Shown: positions 32,878-40,210 of the stretch, piece by piece | Layout: each line of letters begins with the position of its first letter | How positions within the stretch are numbered: the stretch's first letter is position 1 | Assembly (NCBI RefSeq): GCF_022436705.1 | Contig: NZ_JAKUHT010000005.1 | Coordinates: 310,001 to 374,000, forward strand | Direction of reading: 5' to 3' | Origin: Nocardioides sp. CFH 31398 | GTDB lineage: Bacteria; Actinomycetota; Actinomycetes; Propionibacteriales; Nocardioidaceae | Length of the DNA: 64,000 bases | The notes under the pieces: generated by a model | What the model was told of the DNA's origin: nothing | Database searches by the model: none | Seen by the model: the letters and a program-made list of their open reading frames with translations, nothing else | Translations under genes and position numbers: made by a program

Positions 32878-33261
32878 TGCCGGGCCGGACCCCGCTCGCG
32901 GACCGGTCAGCGGGAGGTACGGCGCGAGGTCGGTCCGCTCGCCCGAGGCGGCGATGCGGTGGGTGCCGACGGCGTCGTCCCAGGTCAGCCCCCCGCGCGC
33001 CAGCGCGATCCAGGTGAGGGCGTCGGTCTCGACGACGGCCCGCGGCGTGCCACGGGTGTGGCGCCCGCCGGCGACGGCCTGCACCGCGCCGTACGGCGGG
33101 ACGCGGACCTCGACGCTGTAGCCGGGCGCGGCCTCGACGAGCTCGTCCAGGTAGTGCTTGACGAGGAGCTTGAGGCTCGCCCGGGCCGGGTCGCCGGCCT
33201 CGACGTCCGCCAGCGCGGCGGCGAGGGCCTCGGGCTCGGGACGGCGACGACGGGGCGGCAT
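32875..33261 (-). CDS. Sterol-carrier (SCP)-like family protein
   Basis: A 128-residue soluble protein with a basic N-terminus (M-P-P-R-R-R-R-P). It resembles the actinobacterial sterol carrier family proteins that have an SCP2-like fold: V-R-V-P-P-Y-G-A-V-Q-A-V, then V-V-E-T-D-A-L-T-W-I-A-L-A-R-G, a run typical of the lipid-pocket helix. In several actinobacteria such a gene lies near purF, consistent with this location. Role unknown; substrate binding is an assumption from the fold. GAGGAT lies 6 nt before ATG 33261. Confidence 0.75.
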   Translation of the reverse strand: MPPRRRRPEPEALAAALADVEAGDPARASLKLLVKHYLDELVEAAPGYSVEVRVPPYGAVQAVAGGRHTRGTPRAVVETDALTWIALARGGLTWDDAVGTHRIAASGERTDLAPYLPLTGPRAGSGPA

Positions 33262-33332
33262 GGGCCCATCCTCTCGCGCGGGGCCCCGAGGCCCACCGAT
33301 GAGTCCCGGCCACCCGCGTGGTCGGCCCTGTC

Positions 33333-33872
33333 ATGAGCACACCGCGGACGGAAGCGATCCCGCGCACCGGGCGCGGCACCGGGAGCGAGGAGCCGGGAGC
33401 GGGCCCGGCGACCTGGGCCGCGATCGAGACGGACCTGCGGGCCGGGGCCGGCACCAGCTGGCTCAGCGTCCCGGCCCGGCACGGCGGCGTCCACACCCGG
33501 CCGGTGTTCGCCGCCTGGGGCGGGTCGTCGTTCGTGGTCACGACGAGCCCGGCGGCGGTCAAGACCGCCCACCTGCGCGCCGACGGCCGGGTCTCGCTGG
33601 CGGTCGACCTCGGCACGGTCCACCTCGTGGTCGAGGCCCGCGCCGTGCGGCTGCACGCCCGCGCGGACCTCGAGCGGGCCTCGGCGGCGATGCTCGAGGC
33701 CTACGACTGGCCGACCGAGCCGACCGGCGACCTGCTGGACGCGCCGTACGCCGCCCCGACCTCGGGCGGTCCGCCGTTCGAGGCGTGGGAGCTGCACCCG
33801 CGGCGGGCCCACGCGTTCCCGACCGCCGACCAGGTCCAGCCGACCCGCTTCGTGTTCGACGGGCCCACATGA
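33333..33872 (+). CDS. Pyridoxamine 5'-phosphate oxidase-like, flavin/deazaflavin-binding protein
   Basis: A 179-residue protein of the PNPOx-like split-barrel superfamily. The core shows W-L-S-V-P-A-R-H-G-G-V-H-T-R-P-V-F-A-A-W, V-V-T-T-S-P-A-A-V-K-T-A-H-L, and C-terminal R-R-A-H-A-F-P-T-A, the usual layout of F420- or FMN-binding members. It might reduce an unknown small molecule or act on vitamin B6; neither can be decided. ATG 33333 is preferred over GTG 33318. It is followed by the Nei gene after 30 bp on the same strand. Confidence 0.78.
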   Translation: MSTPRTEAIPRTGRGTGSEEPGAGPATWAAIETDLRAGAGTSWLSVPARHGGVHTRPVFAAWGGSSFVVTTSPAAVKTAHLRADGRVSLAVDLGTVHLVVEARAVRLHARADLERASAAMLEAYDWPTEPTGDLLDAPYAAPTSGGPPFEAWELHPRRAHAFPTADQVQPTRFVFDGPT

Positions 33873-33889
33873 CCGCGTGAGTCCGCGGG

Positions 33890-33895
33890 CACCAT
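33890..33895 (+). promoter_or_regulatory. -10 box of leaderless promoter for the Nei gene
   Basis: CACCAT lies 7 nt before GTG 33903, the only start that places proline at position 2 of the enzyme. Confidence 0.5.
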
Positions 33896-33902
33896 GGAGG
33901 TC

Positions 33903-34754
33903 GTGCCCGAGGGAGACAGCGTCTACAAGAACGCGCGGAAGCTCGACCGCGTGCTCGCCGGGCGCGTCCTGGAGCGGGGCGACCTGCGGGTGCCGCAGCT
34001 GGCGACCACGTCGCTGGCCGGGCGGACCGTGCTCGGCCACGACTCGCACGGCAAGCACCTCCTCACGCGCTTCTCCGGCGGGCTGACGCTGCACAGCCAC
34101 CAGAAGATGGAGGGCACCTGGAAGACGACCGGCCCCGGCAAGCGGCTGCCGCGCCACTTCATGGACGACGTGCGGGTGCTGCTGGCCGCCGAGGGGGCGG
34201 GGACGGCGTACGGCCTGCGGCTCGCGATCGTCGAGCTCGTCGAGACCGCTAAGGAGCACGAGGTGATCGGGTACCTCGGCCCCGACCCGCTGCGGGAGGA
34301 CTGGGACGCCGCCGCCGCCGTCGCCCACTTCCGCGCCCAGCCGCAGCGCCAGCTCGCGCCGGCGATGCTCGACCAGCGGATCATGGCCGGGCTCGGCAAC
34401 CTCTGGGCGAACGAGCTCGCCTTCCTGCTCGGCCACTCCCCCTGGACGCCGATGGCCGAGGTGGACGCCGAGAGGCTCGTCGCGCTGGCGTCGCGGGCGC
34501 TACGGCACTCGGCGCTCGTCAAGGACGCCTACCAGGTCACCACCGGCGTGAACCGGCCCGGGCAGTCGCACTGGGTGATCGGCCGGGGCGGCAAGCCGTG
34601 CCGGCGGTGCGGCACCGAGGTCCGCCAGGTGCAGGCGCTGGTGAACTCCCCCGACCACCGGCGCACGTCGTGGTGCCCCCACTGCCAGCCGGGCCCCGGG
34701 CCCGAGACGCGCGCGGAGGGCGGGAGCGTGCCGCTCCCGCCCTCCGACGGCTGA
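33903..34754 (+). CDS. Nei-family endonuclease VIII-like DNA glycosylase
   Basis: A 283-residue base-excision repair enzyme. Start GTG 33903 yields M-P-E-G-D-S, with catalytic Pro2 and Glu3, the Nei (not Fpg) signature. The apparent ATG nine bases upstream would bury the nucleophile and is rejected. Lys51 in S-H-G-K-H matches the conserved DNA-contacting lysine, and G-L-G-N-L-W-A-N-E is the helix-two-turn-helix. The zinc finger is complete (C-R-R-C ... C-P-H-C). It differs from the Fpg-like paralog at 16174 by having no acidic insertion and a full zinc finger. Actinobacterial Nei proteins remove oxidised pyrimidines. The last codons form part of a terminator hairpin. Confidence 0.95.
   Translation: MPEGDSVYKNARKLDRVLAGRVLERGDLRVPQLATTSLAGRTVLGHDSHGKHLLTRFSGGLTLHSHQKMEGTWKTTGPGKRLPRHFMDDVRVLLAAEGAGTAYGLRLAIVELVETAKEHEVIGYLGPDPLREDWDAAAAVAHFRAQPQRQLAPAMLDQRIMAGLGNLWANELAFLLGHSPWTPMAEVDAERLVALASRALRHSALVKDAYQVTTGVNRPGQSHWVIGRGGKPCRRCGTEVRQVQALVNSPDHRRTSWCPHCQPGPGPETRAEGGSVPLPPSDG
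34714..34746. terminator. Bidirectional hairpin terminator embedded in the 3' end of the Nei gene
   Basis: A 15-bp perfect stem (CGGAGGGCGGGAGCG and its complement) with a 3-nt loop, ending 6 bp before the Nei stop. It encodes the enzyme's terminal Gly/Ser/Pro tail and lies between two convergent genes (terC stop at 34780). Confidence 0.8.
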
Positions 34755-34779
34755 CCGGCGACCGACCTGCGACGGGCGC

Positions 34780-35808
34780 CTAGACCCCGGCCGACTCCAG
34801 CGGACGGCGGCGGAACGCGGTCTCTAGCTCGGCGTCCTCCTCGGCCGTGGCCACCCGGAAGGGCGGGTCCTCCGGCTCGGGGGCCGCGACGCGGGCCTGG
34901 CCGCGGGTCCTGACCATGCTCGCGGTGATGGCGACGGCGATGACCGTGGCGATCACGGCGAGCGAGATCGGCGTGGGGACCTTGTAGACGTCGACCTGCA
35001 GGGCCATCTTGATCGCGACCCAGATGAGGACGACCGCGAGGCCGAGCTTCAGGTACACGAAGCGGTGCATGAGGTCGGCGAGCAGGAAGTACATCGCCCG
35101 CAGACCCAGCAGCGCGAACGCGTTGGCGGTGAAGACGAGGAACGGCTCGGAGGTCACGGCGAAGATCGCGGGGATCGAGTCGACCGCGAAGATCACGTCG
35201 GTCACCTCGACCAGCACGAGGACCAGCAGCAGCGGGGTGGCGAGCAGGGCGCCGCGGCGGCGGACCAGGAAGCGCTGGCCGTGGTAGGTGTCCGTCATCG
35301 GGACGGCCCGGCGGAACCAGCCGACGACCTTCGACTCCGACGGGTCCATGTGGTCGTTGCGGGTGCGGATCATCTGGACGCCGGTGAACAGCAGGAACGC
35401 GGCGAACAGGTAGAGCACGGCGCTGAACAGATCGATCACCGCGGCGCCGGCGGCGATGAAGCCACCGCGGAGCACCAGCGCGCCCACGACACCGAGGAAC
35501 AGCACGCGGTGCTGCAGCTCACGCGGGACGGCGAAGTAGGTGAAGATGATCGCCCAGACGAAGACGTTGTCGACGGCGAGCGACTTCTCGATCAGGTAAC
35601 CGGCGAAGTACTGCTGGCCCAGCTCCGCGCCGTACGCGAACCAGATCCAGCCGCCGAAGGCGACGCCGATCGCGACCCACACCGCGGACCACGCCGCGGC
35701 CTCCCTGACGCCGATCACGTGGGCGCGGCGGTGGGCGAACAGGTCGACGGCGAGCATCGCGACGATGCCGCCGAGGACGGCGAACCAGAGCCACAGGGGT
35801 ACGTCCAT
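34780..35808 (-). CDS. TerC-family integral membrane protein (probable manganese exporter)
   Basis: A 342-residue membrane protein with about nine hydrophobic segments between residues 5 and 290 and a soluble tail. TerC motifs include S-L-A-V-D-N-V-F-V-W, G-V-V-G-A-L-V-L-R-G, and E-V-T-D-V-I-F-A-V-D-S-I-P-A, whose aspartates in the membrane are thought to bind metal. The family (Alx, MeeY/TerC) includes manganese exporters; a tellurite link is historical. A yybP-ykoY-like manganese riboswitch precedes it, which supports the manganese role. ATG 35808 has GGGAGG 5 nt upstream; the longer open frame is leader RNA. It converges with the Nei gene. Confidence 0.93.
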   Translation of the reverse strand: MDVPLWLWFAVLGGIVAMLAVDLFAHRRAHVIGVREAAAWSAVWVAIGVAFGGWIWFAYGAELGQQYFAGYLIEKSLAVDNVFVWAIIFTYFAVPRELQHRVLFLGVVGALVLRGGFIAAGAAVIDLFSAVLYLFAAFLLFTGVQMIRTRNDHMDPSESKVVGWFRRAVPMTDTYHGQRFLVRRRGALLATPLLLVLVLVEVTDVIFAVDSIPAIFAVTSEPFLVFTANAFALLGLRAMYFLLADLMHRFVYLKLGLAVVLIWVAIKMALQVDVYKVPTPISLAVIATVIAVAITASMVRTRGQARVAAPEPEDPPFRVATAEEDAELETAFRRRPLESAGV

Positions 35809-35813
35809 GGGAA

Positions 35814-35940
35814 CCTCCCGGTCGGTGCTGACCGGAGGTCTCCCCCAGCCGCCCTGCCGGGCGACCCGACCCGCCGGACGCCGGGTGGCGTCGTACTGAC
35901 GACGTGGCCGTGAGCGGGGTACTCCCCTCCACCAGTCCAA
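35814..35940 (-). ncRNA. yybP-ykoY-like manganese riboswitch in the terC leader
   Basis: Read on the minus strand, the leader begins with GGUGGAGGGGAGUACCCC (35935-35918), continues through a hairpin GUCGUCAGUACGAC (35903-35890) and GC-rich arms, and ends GGGGGAGACCUCCGG. The GGGGAGUA and GGGGAGACC boxes match the two conserved metal-site loops of yybP-ykoY RNAs. The 3' strand CCUCC (35838-35834) can pair with GGAGG at 35930-35926 (closing the aptamer) or with the ribosome binding site GGGAGG (35819-35814), with GGTC/GACC extending the second helix. Metal binding would free the ribosome binding site, so an ON switch is predicted. Confidence 0.78.
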
Positions 35941-35974
35941 GGATGACGGGAGATAGTGGACGTTTCAAGCACTT

Positions 35975-36937
35975 CTAGGCCGATGTGGCCGAGGCCATGC
36001 GCGCGGCCGTCCGTTGCAGCACGGGCGCCAGGTCGCCGGCGTCCTCGACGACGTAGTCGGCGTCCAGGGCGGCGAGCAGCATCGCCGGCCAGGCGGGCCA
36101 GTCGCTGCCGATGACGAGTCGGCACTCGTCCTCGCCGAGCGGCTCGACGTCGGCCTCGCCCCACACCATCCGTCGGACGTCGGCGGCGGGCGCGGCGACG
36201 CGGGCGCGGACGACGTAGCGGGTGGGCATGCGGCTGATCCCCTGCCGGACGAAGGTGGTGGCGTCCTCGGCGGGCAGCTCGCGAGCGGTGAAGCGCATCC
36301 CGGTCGGGGCCGGGTCGCTGATGCGGTCGAGGCGGAAGGAGCGCCAGTCGCGGCGGTCGCGGTCCCAGGCGACGAGGTACCAGCGGCGGCCGAGCGTGAC
36401 GAGGCGGTGGGGCTCGGCGCGGCGCTCGCCCGGCCCCTCCGCGCCGCGGGCGGTGTAGCCGAAGCGGAGGCACTCGCCGTCGCGCGCCGCCTGCGCGAGC
36501 GTCGTGAGCACCCCGGCGTCGAGGACGGGACCGTTGCCGGGACCCGGCGCCGGGTCCGTGGCCGCGTCGAGGGCGTCGAGACGACGGCGCAGGCGCGGCG
36601 GCATCATCGCGACGACCTTCGTCAGCGCCTGCACCGAGGTCTCCTCCAGTCCGCGCACGGCGCCCGCGGCCGACGTCCGCAGGCCGACGGCGATCGCGAC
36701 GGCCTCCTCGTCCTCGAGCAGCAGCGGCGGCATCGAGCCGCTGCCCGCCCGCAGCTGGTAGCCGCCGGCGACCCCGCGCACCGCGTCCACGTCGTACCCG
36801 AGGTCGCGCAGGCGCTCGACGTCGCGGCGCACCGTGCGGGGGCTGACCTCGAGCCGCTCCGACAGCTCGCCGCCGGGCCAGTAGCGGTGGGTCTGCAGCA
36901 GCGAGAGCAGGCGGAGCATCCGGGCGCTGGTCGACAT
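35975..36937 (-). CDS. WYL-domain transcriptional regulator (YafY/HTH_11 type)
   Basis: A 320-residue regulator. An N-terminal winged helix spans about residues 1-60 (R-M-L-R-L-L-S-L-L-Q, V-S-P-R-T-V-R-R-D-V-E-R-L). The central WYL domain (about 130-215) shows F-G-Y-T-A-R-G and R-R-W-Y-L-V-A-W-D, and a C-terminal WCX segment closes the protein. WYL proteins sense ligands such as nucleotides or other small molecules; the ligand here is unknown. It is divergent from a drug-type ABC exporter across a 62-bp gap in which both genes carry leaderless -10 boxes, so it probably controls both itself and that exporter. Confidence 0.92.
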   Translation of the reverse strand: MSTSARMLRLLSLLQTHRYWPGGELSERLEVSPRTVRRDVERLRDLGYDVDAVRGVAGGYQLRAGSGSMPPLLLEDEEAVAIAVGLRTSAAGAVRGLEETSVQALTKVVAMMPPRLRRRLDALDAATDPAPGPGNGPVLDAGVLTTLAQAARDGECLRFGYTARGAEGPGERRAEPHRLVTLGRRWYLVAWDRDRRDWRSFRLDRISDPAPTGMRFTARELPAEDATTFVRQGISRMPTRYVVRARVAAPAADVRRMVWGEADVEPLGEDECRLVIGSDWPAWPAMLLAALDADYVVEDAGDLAPVLQRTAARMASATSA

Positions 36938-36943
36938 GGTCCG

Positions 36944-36949
36944 AGACTA
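36944..36949 (-). promoter_or_regulatory. -10 box of the WYL gene (leaderless)
   Basis: TAGTCT on the minus strand, 6 nt before ATG 36937. The divergent -10 for the ABC genes is 38 bp away. Confidence 0.55.
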
Positions 36950-36960
36950 GGCCGGAAAGA

Positions 36961-36975
36961 GGTCAGGACCTGACC
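36961..36975. promoter_or_regulatory. Palindrome, candidate operator in the WYL-ABC intergenic region
   Basis: GGTCAGG-A-CCTGACC: perfect 7-bp arms around one base, placed about 12 bp upstream of the ABC -10 and 12 bp beyond the WYL -10, where bound protein would block both promoters. Confidence 0.6.
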
Positions 36976-36986
36976 GCATGGGCTCC

Positions 36987-36992
36987 TAGCGT
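36987..36992 (+). promoter_or_regulatory. -10 box of the ABC exporter operon (leaderless)
   Basis: TAGCGT, 7 nt before ATG 37000. Any operator for the WYL regulator must lie within or very near this 62-bp gap. GGTCAGGACCTGACC (36961-36975) is an exact palindrome in the gap and a good candidate. Confidence 0.6.
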
Positions 36993-36999
36993 CGTGGTC

Positions 37000-38016
37000 A
37001 TGACGACACCAGTGATCCAGACACGGTCCCTCACCCGGACCTTCCGCAGCGGCCGGAGGACCGTCGAGGCGGTCCGCGGCCTCGACCTCGAGGTCGCCCA
37101 GGGCGAGCTCGTCGCGTTCCTCGGCCCGAACGGGGCGGGGAAGTCCACCACGCTGAGGATGCTCACCACCCTGCTCCCCCCGACGTCCGGCACCGCCCGG
37201 GTCGCGGGCCACGACGTGGTGACCGAGCAGTACGCCGTCCGCCGGGCCATCGGGTACGTCGGGCAGGGCAACGGCGCCGGCCACCAGCAGCACGGGCGCG
37301 ACGAGCTCGTCTCGCAGGCGAGGGCGCACGGGATGTCGCGGGCCGCGGCGCGCGCACGGGCCGAGGAGCTCGTCGCCGACCTCGACCTCGGCGCCGTCGC
37401 CGACCGGAAGGCGCTGAGCCTGTCGGGCGGCCAGCGGCGCCGGCTCGACATCGCCCTCGGGCTGGTGCACACCCCGCGGGTGCTGTTCCTCGACGAGCCG
37501 TCGACCGGCCTCGACCCGCAGAACCGCGCCAACCTCCAGGAGCTCGTCCGGCGGCTCCACGCCGACACCGGCAGCACCGTCGTCCTCACCACCCACTACC
37601 TGGAGGAGGCCGACGCCCTGGCCGAGCGGGTGGTCGTCGTCGACCACGGCCGCGTCATCGCGGACGACACCGCCGCCGCCCTGAAGTCCGGGCTCGGTGA
37701 CCTCGTCGTCCTCGGCCTCGCGGACGCCGGGTCGGCCGCGCGGGCCGCCGTCCGCGCGGAGCGGCTGCGCGGCCACGCCGGCGAGCGCCCGGTCGTGACC
37801 CTGGACGGGTCCGAGGTCCGCGTCCGCGTCGCCCACGGCCGCGAGACCGCGCCGCGGCTGGTGACCGAGCTGGCCGCCGCCGGGGACGCCGTCACCCGGC
37901 TCGAGGTCGTCGGGCCGACCCTCGACGACGTCTTCCTCGACCTGACCGGACGCAGCCTGCGCGAGAACCAGAGCACCGACACCACCGACACCACCGACGA
38001 GGAGAACGCCGCATGA
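37000..38016 (+). CDS. ABC transporter ATP-binding protein, DrrA type
   Basis: A 338-residue ATPase of the daunorubicin-resistance (DrrA) class that powers export by the permease encoded next. It has Walker A G-P-N-G-A-G-K-S-T (about residues 43-51), signature L-S-G-G-Q-R-R-R, Walker B V-L-F-L-D-E-P-S-T-G-L-D-P, the H-loop T-T-H-Y-L-E-E-A, and the C-terminal extension of about 80 residues seen in DrrA proteins. ATG 37000 (M-T-T-P-V-I-Q) follows TAGCGT by 7 nt; GTG 36994 would overlap the promoter. The stop overlaps the permease start as ATGA. Substrate unknown: drug, lipid or other hydrophobic compound. Confidence 0.95.
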   Translation: MTTPVIQTRSLTRTFRSGRRTVEAVRGLDLEVAQGELVAFLGPNGAGKSTTLRMLTTLLPPTSGTARVAGHDVVTEQYAVRRAIGYVGQGNGAGHQQHGRDELVSQARAHGMSRAAARARAEELVADLDLGAVADRKALSLSGGQRRRLDIALGLVHTPRVLFLDEPSTGLDPQNRANLQELVRRLHADTGSTVVLTTHYLEEADALAERVVVVDHGRVIADDTAAALKSGLGDLVVLGLADAGSAARAAVRAERLRGHAGERPVVTLDGSEVRVRVAHGRETAPRLVTELAAAGDAVTRLEVVGPTLDDVFLDLTGRSLRENQSTDTTDTTDEENAA

Positions 38017-38831
38017 GCACCCTGACCGCCCCCGCCACCCCGACCACCCCGACCGACGCCGTCGACGCCCCACGTCGGACGAGCTGGCTCGCCGACACGG
38101 TGAACGTCGCCGTGCGCGAGCTGCGCCCGATGCTCCACGAGCCGGCGAACGTGCTCTTCGCCATGGTGCAGCCGCTGGTGTTCCTCGCGCTGTTCGCGCC
38201 CCTGCTGCCCGACGTGCCGGGCGGCACCTCCGCGCTGCAGTGGTTCGTGCCGGGCATCGTGGTGATGACCGCGCTGATGGGGGCGTCGATGACCGGCGCG
38301 AACCTCTCCGACGAGATGCTGACCGGCTCCCACGAGCGGCTGCTCGTCTCGCCCCTCCGTCGCTCCTCGCTCATGGTGGGCCGGGCGGTGAAGGAGGTCG
38401 CACCCGCGCTCGCCCAGACCGCGATCATCGTCGCGGTGGTGACGCCGTTCTCCTTCGACCTCCACCCGCTCGGGGTGCTGACCGGGGTCGCGATGCTGGC
38501 GCTGTTCGCGGTCGGGATCGGCTCCCTGTCGTTCGCGCTGGCGCTCGTGGCCGGTGGCGAGCAGTGGATCTTCTGGACGGTCCAGCAGACCGTGCTGTTC
38601 CCCGTCCTGCTGCTCGCCGGCGTCCTGCTGCCCCTCGACGGCGCCCCCGCGTGGCTCTCGGTCGCGGCCGACCTCAACCCCGTGACGTACGTCGTCACCG
38701 CGGAGCGCGCGCTGTTCGCCGGTCAGCTCCCCGTCGGCGACGTCCTCGCCGGCTTCGCCGGCGCCGGCGTGGTCGCGGCCCTCGGCCTGCTCGTCGGTCT
38801 GCGCGCCATGCGGCGGTCCGGGACGCGCTGA
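38013..38831 (+). CDS. ABC transporter permease, DrrB / ABC-2 type
   Basis: A 272-residue membrane protein with six predicted membrane segments (first around residues 48-70, last at 235-260) and the ABC-2 motif region G-G-E-Q-W-I-F-W-T-V-Q-Q-T-V-L-F-P. Its ATG overlaps the stop of the ATPase gene (ATGA), so the two are translated together as an exporter. Expression is probably governed by the divergent WYL regulator. A strict palindrome lies 48 bp after its stop. Confidence 0.93.
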   Translation: MSTLTAPATPTTPTDAVDAPRRTSWLADTVNVAVRELRPMLHEPANVLFAMVQPLVFLALFAPLLPDVPGGTSALQWFVPGIVVMTALMGASMTGANLSDEMLTGSHERLLVSPLRRSSLMVGRAVKEVAPALAQTAIIVAVVTPFSFDLHPLGVLTGVAMLALFAVGIGSLSFALALVAGGEQWIFWTVQQTVLFPVLLLAGVLLPLDGAPAWLSVAADLNPVTYVVTAERALFAGQLPVGDVLAGFAGAGVVAALGLLVGLRAMRRSGTR

Positions 38832-38879
38832 CCTCCTCGTCCCGAGGGCCTCACCCGGCGCGGGGGTCTCGCCCGTCGC

Positions 38880-38907
38880 GGGTTTCACCAGCCGGCTGGT
38901 GAAACCC
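38880..38907. repeat. 28-bp perfect palindrome without a loop
   Basis: Arms GGGTTTCACCAGCC and GGCTGGTGAAACCC meet directly at the centre. It lies in the 104-bp gap between the convergent ABC permease and small membrane protein genes. It can act as a bidirectional hairpin terminator, but the arms also contain GTTTCAC and GTGAAAC, the half-sites of parS, separated by 10 bp. Confidence 0.85.
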
Positions 38908-38935
38908 CTCGGCGGCCCCGGGCCCCGAGAGCAGG

Positions 38936-39301
38936 TCAGCGCAGCGTGAGCCAGAGCCCGAGGGGTACGACGGCGAGGCCGAGCAGGAGCCACCAGGAGA
39001 CGGGGTTCTTGCCGTGGATGAGCCTCGCGAGCACGACGGCGACCACGGCGAAGAAGCCGGCGATCAGGTTGAGGCCGACCTGGGCCTGCAGGGTGGGTCG
39101 CTCGAGGAAGACCGCGGCGAGGATGATGCCGCCGACGAGGTGGACGAGGGTGGTCACCGCGAGCGCCGACAGGACCCAGCGCCGGACGCGGTCGAGGCTC
39201 TCCGCGTCCTTGCGCTGCTGCTCCGGCGTCGGCCGGGGCGCGTCCAGGTCGAGCAGGTGGCGCTGACCCTTCTGGGTCCGGCGAGGCATGGAGTCGTTCA
39301 T
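38936..39301 (-). CDS. Small membrane protein of unknown function
   Basis: A 121-residue protein. The charged N-terminal 45 residues (M-N-D-S-M-P-R-R-T-Q-K, then L-D-L-D-A-P-R-P-T-P-E-Q-Q) precede three hydrophobic segments at about residues 47-68, 74-93 and 100-118. No known domain recognised. ATG 39301 overlaps the stop of the esterase gene as ATGA, so the two are translationally coupled; an ATG at 39310 adds three residues and is less likely. Confidence 0.75.
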   Translation of the reverse strand: MNDSMPRRTQKGQRHLLDLDAPRPTPEQQRKDAESLDRVRRWVLSALAVTTLVHLVGGIILAAVFLERPTLQAQVGLNLIAGFFAVVAVVLARLIHGKNPVSWWLLLGLAVVPLGLWLTLR

Positions 39302-40143
39302 CTGCTCCATTGTCCCAGGAGCGCGAGGGTATCCACCCAGGCCTGCGAGGTGGGGTCGATCACGACGAAGTGGTCGCCCTCCACCTCCAGCAGCTCGGCG
39401 TCGGCGCCCGCCGCGGTCGCGGCGGCGACGTAGTCCTCGGACTGCGAGAACGGGACGTTCGCGTCGTCACGGCCGTGGACGCACCGCACGGGGACGCCGA
39501 GCGGCACCTGCCGGACCGGGTCCCACTCGTCGTACGCCGGGCCGGGGGGCTGCCCCACGAAGGCCTCGACGGCGCCGGCGCCCAGGTCGTCGTCGTACGC
39601 CGTCGTGAGGTCGAGGACGCCGGCCTGCGACACGACGTGGGTGACGGGGACGCGGGCGTCCGCCCAGCGCTGCGTGCCCGCGCGGCCCGCCGCCCAGGTC
39701 GCGAGGTGCCCGCCGGCGGAGTGACCGAGCGTGATGACCGTCGAGAGGTCGAGGCCCTCGACGTCGGCGAGCGCGTCGATGCCCGCGGACACGTCGTCGA
39801 AGGTGGCGGGCGCTCCCCCGCCACCGCCGGGGCCGGCGCCGACCCGGCGGTACTCGAGGTTCCAGGCCGTCCACCCCTCCGCCGCCAGGCTCGTGGCCAG
39901 CGGGCGACCGAGCGACAGGTCGTACTCCGCGCGCCAGAACCCGCCGTGGATCACGACGACCACCCCACGGGACTCCCCGTCGGGACGGGTGAGCTCCGCG
40001 AGCTGGGACGGGTCGTCGCCGTAGGTGATGGTCTCCACGCCGTCTCCTTCTGTCCGGGGGGCGCCGAGCCGGCCCGGCGGGCCGGCGCAGCCGGTCACGA
40101 CCAGGCCGCCTCCCGCGAGGAGGAGGGCGCGACGGGTCAGCAC
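39298..40143 (-). CDS. Exported alpha/beta hydrolase (kynurenine formamidase/esterase-like)
   Basis: A 281-residue hydrolase. The N-terminus (M-L-T-R-R-A-L-L-L-A-G-G-G, then V-V-T-G-C) combines an R-R pair with a lipobox, so it is probably a Tat- or Sec-exported lipoprotein. The hydrolase part has the oxyanion motif H-G-G-F-W, the nucleophile elbow G-H-S-A-G, a charge-relay Asp in G-R-D-D-A-N and a His in G-D-H-F. The closest style is BD-FAE/kynurenine-formamidase-like esterases; substrate unknown. TTCGAT lies 6 nt before GTG 40143. It is co-translated with the small membrane protein downstream. Confidence 0.87.
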   Translation of the reverse strand: MLTRRALLLAGGGLVVTGCAGPPGRLGAPRTEGDGVETITYGDDPSQLAELTRPDGESRGVVVVIHGGFWRAEYDLSLGRPLATSLAAEGWTAWNLEYRRVGAGPGGGGGAPATFDDVSAGIDALADVEGLDLSTVITLGHSAGGHLATWAAGRAGTQRWADARVPVTHVVSQAGVLDLTTAYDDDLGAGAVEAFVGQPPGPAYDEWDPVRQVPLGVPVRCVHGRDDANVPFSQSEDYVAAATAAGADAELLEVEGDHFVVIDPTSQAWVDTLALLGQWSR

Positions 40144-40210
40144 GTCTCCATCGAACCAGGGCCGGTCGAACGGGACCGGGTCGGCGGCACGCCCGCTCGG
40201 CGAGCCGCGC

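Noticed and set aside
33894..33902. ATG 33894 as the Nei start
   Set aside because: It would place Met-Glu-Val before the catalytic proline, which must be residue 2 after Met removal.
34780..35940. TerC starting at 35940
   Set aside because: The extra 44 codons cover the riboswitch; the conserved start M-D-V-P-L-W with a GGGAGG site is at 35808.
38880..38907. True parS site
   Set aside because: The half-sites are separated by 10 extra bases; ParB needs the contiguous 16-bp site and no par genes are near.
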